This document shows positions 6,134-12,859 of a stretch of 12,859 nucleotides of DNA, one piece after another (the first letter of the stretch is position 1; every line of letters starts with the position of its first letter). Source of the stretch: Eubacteriales bacterium. GTDB lineage: Bacteria; Bacillota; Clostridia; Peptostreptococcales; Anaerovoracaceae. Position numbers and translations under genes: made by a program. Under the pieces are notes generated by a model. It was not told where the DNA came from, did not search any database, and saw only the letters and a program-made list of their open reading frames with translations. The stretch is from assembly GCA_028680875.1 (NCBI GenBank), contig JAQUJQ010000029.1:1-12859 (forward strand). The letters are read 5' to 3'.

Positions 6134-8343
6134 ATTAAAAACTCCTTTAGTTTAGGAGCCAAACCGGAATCCCTTTGAATAATCCGATTATTATCAATCA
6201 TAGCGTGCATTTTACTCTCGGATCCAACCAAAATCACTGCTTCCTTTGCCCTTGTTATTGCTGTGTACAGCAAGTTCCTTGTAGCCAGCATAGGTGGAAA
6301 CCAGGATATTGGCATAATGACAATAGGAAATTCACTTCCCTGGCTCTTATGAACCGTTATAGCGTACGCCAATTCTAATTCATCCAATTGCGAAAAATCA
6401 TATTTAACATATTTTGATTCTTCATAGACTACCGTAACCTGGTTAAAATCTGTATCAATGGTTTCAATGAAGCCACAATCTCCATTGAACACTCCCTGTC
6501 CATCGCTAAAGTCCTCGATCCGTTTCCATTCCAATTGGTAATTGTTTTTTATTTGCATCACCTTATCGCCTTCTCGGAATAACCGATGAGAAAACCCCTT
6601 TTCATTTCGGTTCGGGTCCGGTGGGTTTAAAATCTTCTGAAGCTCACGGTTCAAATTAATACTGCCTATATTACCTTTTCGAACGGGTGTAAGAACCTGA
6701 ACATCCCGTACCGCATCAAAGCCTTTAAAATAGGAAGGCAACCTTCTGGAACAAAGATCCTGGATGGTATTAAGCATCTCTTTTTCTGTTTTCCTTCGCA
6801 ATAAGAAAAAATCCTTATCTTTTTCATTGCAATCCGGATAATCTCCTTGATTGATTTTATGCGCATTGACTACGATTAGACTCTCGCTTGCCTGGCGAAA
6901 TATCTCTGTTAGTTTAACTGAAGGGATGATTTCGCTATTTATGATATCCCGTAATACATTTCCCGCTCCTACAGAGGGAAGCTGATCTGCGTCTCCAACA
7001 AGAATAAGCCTTGTACCGGAGGGAATGGCTTCCAAAAGTCCCTTCATTAAAATAATGTCGATCATGGAAGCTTCATCGATGATAATAACATCATAATCCA
7101 AAGGTGTTTCTTCATTCTTACCAAATCGCATGGAATCCTCACCCTCGGAATAATAGTATTCTAAAAGCCTATGTATGGTCGAGGCATTATTTCCGGAAGT
7201 CTCAGTAATTCGTTTTGCGGCTCTTCCTGTCGGTGCAGCGATGGCTGTTTTTAGATTACTATGTTTGAAGATGTTCATAATGGTATTTATTATGGTTGTC
7301 TTTCCTGTTCCCGGACCTCCTGTAATAACATTGACCCCATTCTCCAATGAAGCCTTTACTGCTTGTCTTTGATTCTCTGTAAGAAGAATTCCCGTCTGTC
7401 TTTCTGTCAAATCAATTAAACTGTCCACTTTTGAATGGATGGGTTTTAAAATAGCTCCCTCCAACTCGATTAGCTTTCTACAAACCTTTTGCTCTGCCAG
7501 ATAATAAGCCATCAGGTAGACTACAGCTCTTCCTTCCACATTTTCAATATGGATATCTCCTTCAAAAGCCATTTGAATCAGCATTTCGTAAACTTCTTCA
7601 GCATTAATATCCAACAATTGTCCGGTTAGTTCACAAAATTGTTTTTGTGGAACAAAGGTATGTCCCTCATTAATATAGGTCCACAGAGTATAAAGAATGG
7701 CGCTGTAAATACGATGAGGGCTATGTGGGTCCATACCTAACTTTTCTGCGATCCTGTCCGCCTTGCGAAAACCGATACCAAAGATATCATCCACCAGCTG
7801 ATACGGGTTTTCTTCTATTGCTCTAATGGTATCACTTCCGTAAACCTTATAGAGTTTCATAGCGTAGCCGGTTGAGATTCCATACTGCTGAAAATAAAGA
7901 ACAATCTTTGCAAATTCCCTATGTGCTTTAAAAGCTTCCCCGATGGATTTGGCTTTTACTCTACCGATCCCACTGACTTCCATTAACCGCTCGGATTCCT
8001 CTTCGATGATACGAAGACTGTCCTCGCCAAATTTCATTACAATAGCTGCGGCTGTTTTTTTACCAATACCTCGCAAAAGACCGGATGCTAAAAACCCTTC
8101 AATTCCTTCCGGAGTATGCGGTATTTCTTCCTTGTACGATTGAAAAGCAAATTGTTCTCCGTAAGTAGGATGGATTTTCCAAGCTCCGGTAAAAGTTAAT
8201 GTTCTTCCGCGGTCAGCACCGGGAAGACATCCAACAGCTGTAAATTGCTCTTGGGTTTCTTCATTTTCCACTATTGCTATGGTATAACCATTTTCTTTGT
8301 TATGATATATAATATCTGCTAAGATTCCTGTTTTTTCTTCCAT
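6118..8343 (-). CDS. recD2: ATP-dependent DNA helicase RecD2
   Basis: RecD2 is a superfamily 1B 5'-3' DNA helicase found in bacteria without RecBCD and involved in DNA repair and replication-fork progress. The 741-residue protein has an N-terminal OB-like region (about 1-75) and helix-hairpin-helix segments (residues 85-135, e.g. LLRGIGKKTAAAIV and VSGIGRVKAKSI). The helicase core follows. Walker A is GGPGTGKTT at 342-350, motif II is IIDEASM at 421-427, motif III is GDADQLPSVG at 450-459, and the motif V/VI region has VHKSQGSEFP (664-673) and YTAITRAK (about 692-699). It is a little shorter than B. subtilis RecD2 (798) but looks complete. It starts eight bases after the cca stop, with a weak AGG-type ribosome binding site overlapping that stop, so translation is probably coupled. 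Confidence 0.96.
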   Translation of the reverse strand: MEEKTGILADIIYHNKENGYTIAIVENEETQEQFTAVGCLPGADRGRTLTFTGAWKIHPTYGEQFAFQSYKEEIPHTPEGIEGFLASGLLRGIGKKTAAAIVMKFGEDSLRIIEEESERLMEVSGIGRVKAKSIGEAFKAHREFAKIVLYFQQYGISTGYAMKLYKVYGSDTIRAIEENPYQLVDDIFGIGFRKADRIAEKLGMDPHSPHRIYSAILYTLWTYINEGHTFVPQKQFCELTGQLLDINAEEVYEMLIQMAFEGDIHIENVEGRAVVYLMAYYLAEQKVCRKLIELEGAILKPIHSKVDSLIDLTERQTGILLTENQRQAVKASLENGVNVITGGPGTGKTTIINTIMNIFKHSNLKTAIAAPTGRAAKRITETSGNNASTIHRLLEYYYSEGEDSMRFGKNEETPLDYDVIIIDEASMIDIILMKGLLEAIPSGTRLILVGDADQLPSVGAGNVLRDIINSEIIPSVKLTEIFRQASESLIVVNAHKINQGDYPDCNEKDKDFFLLRRKTEKEMLNTIQDLCSRRLPSYFKGFDAVRDVQVLTPVRKGNIGSINLNRELQKILNPPDPNRNEKGFSHRLFREGDKVMQIKNNYQLEWKRIEDFSDGQGVFNGDCGFIETIDTDFNQVTVVYEESKYVKYDFSQLDELELAYAITVHKSQGSEFPIVIMPISWFPPMLATRNLLYTAITRAKEAVILVGSESKMHAMIDNNRIIQRDSGLAPKLKEFLICESI

Positions 8344-8351
8344 GTTTTCGC

Positions 8352-9626
8352 CTATCGAATAAAGTGAATGTTCCTAAACTTCGCTTTCCAAGGTTTCTTT
8401 AAATCTTTAGCTTTTTTTAGTAACTTAGGTTTTGTATTCAATCCCGGGTATTTATGAACCACTTCAATTAACATATTGAGAAATTGTCCCACCTGCTCTC
8501 CTTCAGCAATACCCGATTCTATAAGATCCTTTCCATTAATGGCCAGTTGATCAATGAAGATGGGTTCTTTGAATTTCCGGATCTCGTCCAGTAAATAGTA
8601 TCGACTTTCAATACGGTAGCCGGGCATATCATAAACATTTCGCATTTGCTTAGCTACGTTGTCCAAAAAATGGTAAATATCTTCTCCTTGTTGATAAATC
8701 AATCGTTTGATACTATATTTATCCGTTGCAAAATACAGATCTATCATCAGATTTTGAGCAGCAGCTAATTTCTTAGCCATATCTCCACTGTAATTCATTT
8801 CCTCTACAATCTTCAATGCCTTTTGCTTTTCAAAGCAAAGCAAAAGGAGGGCCATCCTTAGATCCAATTGGGATCTGGATTTATTCATATTCTGTATGAG
8901 CACGCTAAGGTCTCCATTATCTTGCTTCCCTTTTGGTGGATAACTGTCTCCAAAAATTGTAGGCATTATGTCAGTGGAAACACATATACGCAGAGCTTTG
9001 GCTGCATTTTCTGTTAAGATAAGCTTCTCAAACTCTTGCCTCCTGCGATCCATGCTGATCTGTTCCAGTAAAGAAGCAGTTTTTTTCATAGCCGAGAAAG
9101 TTTCCATAGAAAGATCGAAGTCCAATTGACCTGCAAAACGAATCCCCCGGAGAATCCTCAGAGGATCCTGGGTAAATCGTTCTTGCGGATCACCAATGGT
9201 ACGAATCAGTTTATTTCTTAAGTCCTTTTGTCCGCCCAATGGATCGATCAACCCTCTCTCCGGATGAAAGGCCATCCCGTTTATAGTAAAGTCTCTTCGC
9301 TTCAGATCTTCTTCGATTTGATCAGTAAATGTCACTTTATCCGGCCGACGATAATCGGTATAGTTTCCATCAATTCGCATAGCAGCAACATCTGCGGTTA
9401 TTTGACCCAATGTTACCTGCACAACCCCATATTTCTCCCCAATGGTGATAGCCTGAGGAAAAAGCTTTAATACAATTTCCATCGGTGCATTGCTTGCTAA
9501 ATCCCAATCCTCAGGTTTCAATCCCATCAGTTCGTCTCTAACGCTTCCGCCCACTACATAGGCTTGAAAACCGGATCCTTCTATGGTTTTGATTATCTTG
9601 TTTATTTCCTTCGGCAGTGCAAACAT
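8352..9626 (-). CDS. cca: CCA tRNA nucleotidyltransferase (class II)
   Basis: This enzyme adds or repairs the 3' CCA end of tRNAs using CTP and ATP. The 424-residue protein shows the nucleotidyltransferase head: VVGGSVRD at about 24-31, with the catalytic acidic pair in D-W-D at 40-42 (more often D-I-D or D-F-D). RRDFTINGMAF at 110-120, RILRGIRFAGQL at about 157-168 and the nucleotide-recognition helix DRRRQEFEK near 193-201 follow. There is no HD phosphohydrolase domain, as in B. subtilis Cca (397). A related poly(A) polymerase function cannot be ruled out by sequence alone, but in this phylum the CCA role is the default. AAGGAG, six bases before the ATG, abuts the yhaM stop, and the two genes are ten bases apart. 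Confidence 0.93.
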   Translation of the reverse strand: MFALPKEINKIIKTIEGSGFQAYVVGGSVRDELMGLKPEDWDLASNAPMEIVLKLFPQAITIGEKYGVVQVTLGQITADVAAMRIDGNYTDYRRPDKVTFTDQIEEDLKRRDFTINGMAFHPERGLIDPLGGQKDLRNKLIRTIGDPQERFTQDPLRILRGIRFAGQLDFDLSMETFSAMKKTASLLEQISMDRRRQEFEKLILTENAAKALRICVSTDIMPTIFGDSYPPKGKQDNGDLSVLIQNMNKSRSQLDLRMALLLLCFEKQKALKIVEEMNYSGDMAKKLAAAQNLMIDLYFATDKYSIKRLIYQQGEDIYHFLDNVAKQMRNVYDMPGYRIESRYYLLDEIRKFKEPIFIDQLAINGKDLIESGIAEGEQVGQFLNMLIEVVHKYPGLNTKPKLLKKAKDLKKPWKAKFRNIHFIR

Positions 9627-9636
9627 CCCTGACTCC

Positions 9637-10596
9637 TTATCGTGTAGACTGATATAATCTTCTGTTATCCAAGGTCCATACCTTTTCTGAGAATTCTCCC
9701 GGTTCTACTCCCGTCAAAGCCTCTTCCATATCGTACATTCTGGCATCTACAATATCTAAGTAGTGAAGAATCTCTGCTTCCGGAAACAGAGGTTTTTTGG
9801 GACTTCCAAACTCCGGTTCATAATGATGTGATAAAATCATATGTTCCAGCATCACAGTCTTTTCATGGTCAATCCCCAATTCCTCAGCGAGCCGGTCAAT
9901 GGTCTTAATACCCTGAACCAGATGCCCTAGCAGTTGGCCTTCAAAAGAATAACCTGAAGCTACCCCAATCTGATTGGATTCGATTTCATTAATTTTTTCA
10001 ATATCGTGTATGATTACTCCTGTCACGACTAAATCCCTGTTCAAATTGGTATAAACCCGGCAATAATACTCACCCATCGCTACCATACGTTTCATATGGT
10101 ACAAAAGTCCTGCTTTTTCTGCATGGTGATTTCTCATTGCTGCAGGATAAAACATTAACTTTTCCCTGTTATCGGTCAATAGCCGATTGCAGAGTGTTTT
10201 CAGTTCCGGATCCTTCATTTCTTCTGTCGCCGCCTCTAAAAAAGCTAACATATCCTCGGGCTTTTCCGGCGCCGATTTTATAAAGTCTTCCATTACGATG
10301 CCGTCCTGGTCAACTGCCCTTCTTATCTTTAAAACTCTAAGTTGCTTCATGCTGTTCCATTCAGTTACCTGAGCCTTTACTTTAACGATATCTCCTGCCT
10401 GTATTTCATTTAAGGAAGGTAACTCTGTGTCTGCCACATCCCATTTTTTGGCAGTCACCTCTCCCGTACAGTCTCCTAGCAATAAATCCAAATATTGTTT
10501 TTTATTGGAACCTAATTTTATAGCAATCCCCTTTACCAGAAAAAAATCCTGTATTTCGTTTCCGGTAGCCAAAAGGCTGATATAATATTCTTTCAT
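9637..10596 (-). CDS. yhaM: 3'-5' exoribonuclease YhaM (OB fold plus HD domain)
   Basis: YhaM is a cytoplasmic 3'-5' exoribonuclease of Firmicutes that trims a few nucleotides from RNA 3' ends. The 319-residue protein has an N-terminal OB-fold nucleic-acid-binding region (about 15-95, with DCTGEVTAKKWD) and an HD domain. The latter has YHM at 166-168, HD at 197-198, GHLVQGIKTIDRLAEELGI, ILSHH at 254-258 followed by EFGSPKKP, and EILHYLDIVDARM. Length matches B. subtilis YhaM (314). The usual HDxGK reads HDIEK here (Glu200 where glycine is expected), while all visible metal-binding histidines and aspartates are kept. GGAGG lies nine bases before the ATG. It is the promoter-proximal gene of yhaM-cca-recD2-comF, pairing RNA 3'-end trimming with tRNA 3'-end addition. 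Confidence 0.93.
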   Translation of the reverse strand: MKEYYISLLATGNEIQDFFLVKGIAIKLGSNKKQYLDLLLGDCTGEVTAKKWDVADTELPSLNEIQAGDIVKVKAQVTEWNSMKQLRVLKIRRAVDQDGIVMEDFIKSAPEKPEDMLAFLEAATEEMKDPELKTLCNRLLTDNREKLMFYPAAMRNHHAEKAGLLYHMKRMVAMGEYYCRVYTNLNRDLVVTGVIIHDIEKINEIESNQIGVASGYSFEGQLLGHLVQGIKTIDRLAEELGIDHEKTVMLEHMILSHHYEPEFGSPKKPLFPEAEILHYLDIVDARMYDMEEALTGVEPGEFSEKVWTLDNRRLYQSTR

Positions 10597-10626
10597 ATTC
10601 TAAGTCCTCCACTCTATAGTGTCTCT

Positions 10627-10632
10627 ATTATA
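10627..10632 (-). promoter_or_regulatory. -10 element of the yhaM-cca-recD2-comF unit
   Basis: A perfect TATAAT on the minus strand lies 30 bases upstream of the yhaM ATG. No good -35 hexamer is present at 16-18 bases (the sequence there reads AGGAAT), so the promoter may need an activator or another sigma factor. Confidence 0.5.
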
Positions 10633-10684
10633 TACTATTTCAGATAAGAATTCCTTAAAAAGTTTTATAACGAGTCAATACCTA

Positions 10685-10713
10685 GTGTTACTTTTGAATT
10701 TTTGTTATATAAT
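10685..10713 (+). promoter_or_regulatory. promoter of nadE
   Basis: TATAAT at 10708-10713 lies 26 bases before the nadE ATG. At a 17-base spacing the -35 would be GTGTTA (10685-10690), only three of six consensus positions. A TG at 10703-10704 may help as an extended -10 if the hexamer is read two bases earlier (TATATA). The 143-bp region between the divergent yhaM and nadE holds both promoters. I see no operator palindrome or riboswitch there. Confidence 0.5.
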
Positions 10714-10739
10714 AAAGGTTAATAAAGGAGGAGAGTCAG

Positions 10740-12716
10740 ATGACCAAATTGGAATGGATACGTACAGCCGCTGTTACACCGGTTTTAAAGGTGGGAAATA
10801 CAGAATTTAATATAAATAAAATCATTCGTTGTATAAAGGAAGCAGACAATGAAGAAGCCGCTATTATAGTTTTACCCGAACTATGCATTACCGGCTATAC
10901 CTGTGGTGATTTGTTTTTTCAAGAGATTCTCTATCAAAAGCAACTGGACGGATTACGTAAAATTGCTTTAGAGACGAAAGAGATCGAAGGTATTGTAATC
11001 TTGGGTTTTTACCTGAGAATTGAAAACCGTCTCTTCAACTGTGCGGCTCTTCTTCAAAAAGGCCAAATTAAGGGCATCGTCCCTAAGTTCTTCTTAATGA
11101 ACTCAGGTAATTTCAATGAAAGCAGATGGTTTACAGCCGGCTTTGAAATAACTGGTTATAAAAAAACCATATTTTTATTAGATCAGGAGGTTCCCTTCGG
11201 CAATCTCCTGTTTCAAGATTCTGAAATAGGTTTAACTCTGGGAATAGATATTTGCCTGGACTCACCCTTGCCAATTTCACCCGGATCTCATCTCTGCCTG
11301 GCGGGTGCTCATATCCTATGCAGCCCTTCTGCCAGTCATGAACTTGTAGGCAAATCAAATCACCGACGCAATCAGATCATACAAAAGAGCAGGGAGAATA
11401 TATGCGGTTATATTTATGCCTCATCCGGAGTTCATGAATCCACAACGGATTTGGTATACAGCGGACACTGTATAATCGGAGAAAACGGGCACCTCCTTGG
11501 AGAAAGTCCACAGCTTCCATGGGAAAATACCATCACCTACAGTGATATAGATTACGGTAAAATCCGTTATAAGAGAGCCTTTATGCACGATTTTCAACAA
11601 AGCAGAGATTTATACTCGGACCCCTCACTCTTTCAACCTGTTGCATTAAATCCCCTACCTCAATTAAAAGACTTTTTCTCTTTAAAAAGAACTTACTCGA
11701 AAACACCTTTTATCCCTGAATCAAAAGAGCAGGCAGAAGAAAATTGCAGGGAAGCTTTCAATATTCAATCTACAGCTTTAGCAAAACGCATTGCTCATAT
11801 TAATGCAAAAAAACTGGTTTTGGGTATTTCAGGAGGTTTAGACTCCACTCTGGCCTTATTGGTTGCTGTACAGGCTCTAAAGATTTTAAACCGAAAGGCC
11901 GCCGATATTATAGCCATCACCATGCCGGGTTTTGGTACAACTAAAAAAACTTTAGGAAATGCTCTGACCATAATGAAATTATTGAGAACGGAAATTCGAG
12001 AAATCCCCATAAGCGAATCGGTTCTGCAGCATTTTAGTGATATCAGCCATGACCCCCAAATACACAACGAAGTCTATGAAAATTCTCAGGCCAGAGAAAG
12101 AACTCAAATATTAATGGATATTGCCAATAAAGAAAAAGGGCTCCAGTTGGGTACAGGTGATTTGTCTGAAAGAGCATTGGGCTGGTGTACTTTTAACGGA
12201 GACCACATGGGAATGTATAACGTAAATGGCGGAGTACCAAAAACCCTTATACGAGTAATGATTAAATGGTTTATTGACTATAAACTCAAAGGGACGGAAG
12301 AGGACAAATCATTCAGCAGTGACAATTCATTGTTGGCGTCCACCCTTCAGGATATCCTGGATACCCCAATCTCACCGGAGCTGTTCCCTCCGGATGCAAA
12401 AGGTAATATTACACAAAGAACCGAGGATACCTTGGGGCCTTATCTTCTTCATGATTTCTTCCTTTATCATACCTTGCGAAGTGGGGTACCACCGAAAAAA
12501 CTTTTGGCTATGGGAATCATAACTTTCAAAGATGAGTTTGACCAATCTACCATAAAAAAATGGTTGGGAGAATTTTATCGCAGATTTTTCTCACAACAAT
12601 TCAAACGCAATTGTTCGCCTGATGGGCCGAAAGTTGGCACAGTCGGTCTTTCCCCCAGATCCGATTGGCAAATGCCCAGCGACGGAGATGTGAACATCTG
12701 GCTACAGGAATTATAG
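10740..12716 (+). CDS. nadE: glutamine-dependent NAD+ synthase
   Basis: This enzyme makes NAD+ from nicotinic acid adenine dinucleotide, ATP and glutamine, the last step of NAD synthesis. The 658-residue protein fuses an N-terminal nitrilase-type glutaminase (about 1-290) to a C-terminal synthetase. The glutaminase triad is present: Glu47 in LPELCITG, Lys116 in VPKFF and Cys172 in GIDICLD. The synthetase has the ATP-pyrophosphatase loop SGGLDS at 364-369, then GTGDLSERALGW and the C-terminal PRSDWQMPSDGDV. Length fits the clostridial form. AGGAGG lies eight bases before the ATG. The segments around Lys116 and Cys172 diverge from the usual VPKTYLPNY and ICEDLW, though the catalytic residues remain. 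It is the only plus-strand gene and probably monocistronic. Confidence 0.95.
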   Translation: MTKLEWIRTAAVTPVLKVGNTEFNINKIIRCIKEADNEEAAIIVLPELCITGYTCGDLFFQEILYQKQLDGLRKIALETKEIEGIVILGFYLRIENRLFNCAALLQKGQIKGIVPKFFLMNSGNFNESRWFTAGFEITGYKKTIFLLDQEVPFGNLLFQDSEIGLTLGIDICLDSPLPISPGSHLCLAGAHILCSPSASHELVGKSNHRRNQIIQKSRENICGYIYASSGVHESTTDLVYSGHCIIGENGHLLGESPQLPWENTITYSDIDYGKIRYKRAFMHDFQQSRDLYSDPSLFQPVALNPLPQLKDFFSLKRTYSKTPFIPESKEQAEENCREAFNIQSTALAKRIAHINAKKLVLGISGGLDSTLALLVAVQALKILNRKAADIIAITMPGFGTTKKTLGNALTIMKLLRTEIREIPISESVLQHFSDISHDPQIHNEVYENSQARERTQILMDIANKEKGLQLGTGDLSERALGWCTFNGDHMGMYNVNGGVPKTLIRVMIKWFIDYKLKGTEEDKSFSSDNSLLASTLQDILDTPISPELFPPDAKGNITQRTEDTLGPYLLHDFFLYHTLRSGVPPKKLLAMGIITFKDEFDQSTIKKWLGEFYRRFFSQQFKRNCSPDGPKVGTVGLSPRSDWQMPSDGDVNIWLQEL

Positions 12717-12766
12717 GAAGACAAGGGGACGCCAGACTGTGTGCCTACTAAAAACTAAATTGACGT

Positions 12767-12812
12767 ATTGACGATGGATTTATAAGGTTTTAACCAAAAA
12801 TCCATCGTCAAT
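12767..12812. repeat. 15-bp perfect inverted repeat downstream of nadE
   Basis: The arms ATTGACGATGGATTT (12767-12781) and its exact complement (12798-12812) flank a 16-base centre that itself contains GGTT/AACC. A second TTGACG copy sits just left at 12760-12765. There is no U-tract after the hairpin on either strand, so it is not a classic terminator. It could stabilise the nadE mRNA 3' end, or be a small mobile-element or repeat remnant. Confidence 0.65.
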
Positions 12813-12824
12813 CTGGAATTTATC

Positions 12825-12851
12825 AAAAAATAGAAGGAAAAGGCCTCTATT
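12825..12851 (-). terminator. intrinsic terminator of a convergent gene beyond the window
   Basis: On the minus strand AATAGAGG (to 12844) pairs with CC...TCTATT, with one bulged base and a six-base loop. It is followed by a run of Ts (minus-strand reading of 12830-12825). This is the right polarity to end a minus-strand transcript arriving from the right. It implies a gene convergent with nadE just past 12859. Confidence 0.6.
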
Positions 12852-12859
12852 CTCCTGAC

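Noticed and set aside
10619..10810. 63-residue plus-strand open frame overlapping the nadE start
   Set aside because: It runs through the divergent promoter region and into nadE in another frame. The AGGAGG site is spaced for the nadE ATG, not for this frame.

Overview
The window looks like chromosomal core sequence from a low-G+C, endospore-forming Firmicute, most likely a member of the Clostridia. The evidence is the cdaA-cdaR-glmM cluster, a long-form hibernation factor, YhaM and RecD2, a GerMN-domain lipoprotein, AGGAGG-type ribosome binding sites, and sporulation-type regulatory motifs. I see no phage genes, transposase, CRISPR array, tRNA or rRNA. Nine of the ten complete genes are on the minus strand. 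Only nadE, at the right end, is on the plus strand.

Right to left along the minus strand, the first transcription unit is yhaM-cca-recD2-comF (10596 to 5384). It covers 3'-5' RNA trimming, tRNA CCA addition, a RecD2 DNA helicase and a ComF-type phosphoribosyltransferase. The genes are 8-10 bases apart or overlap, and ribosome binding sites sit on the preceding stop codons. It diverges from nadE across a 143-bp promoter region.

The most interesting part is the 637-bp gap between comF and hpf (4747-5383). Just after the comF stop is a roughly 205-nt structured non-coding RNA (5177-5381, minus strand). It is closed by a 21-bp terminal helix and has internal hairpins and a possible pseudoknot. 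Its place upstream of raiA/hpf fits the raiA-motif ncRNA family, although I cannot run a covariance search. Downstream of it on the minus strand is an AT-rich stretch with four DnaA-box-like 9-mers in one orientation, two of them perfect. A Spo0A-type box follows, then a close match to a sigma-H promoter 44-72 bp upstream of hpf. This gap therefore appears to link ribosome hibernation, sporulation entry and DnaA status.

After a likely hpf terminator comes a second unit, cdaA-cdaR-glmM-GerMN lipoprotein, with its own good sigma-A promoter (TTGAAA, 17-bp spacer, TACAAT). It makes c-di-AMP, its membrane regulator and glucosamine-1-phosphate for the cell wall. A further gene may begin at the left edge.

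Right of nadE are a 15-bp perfect inverted repeat and a terminator facing the minus strand, which implies a convergent gene beyond the window.
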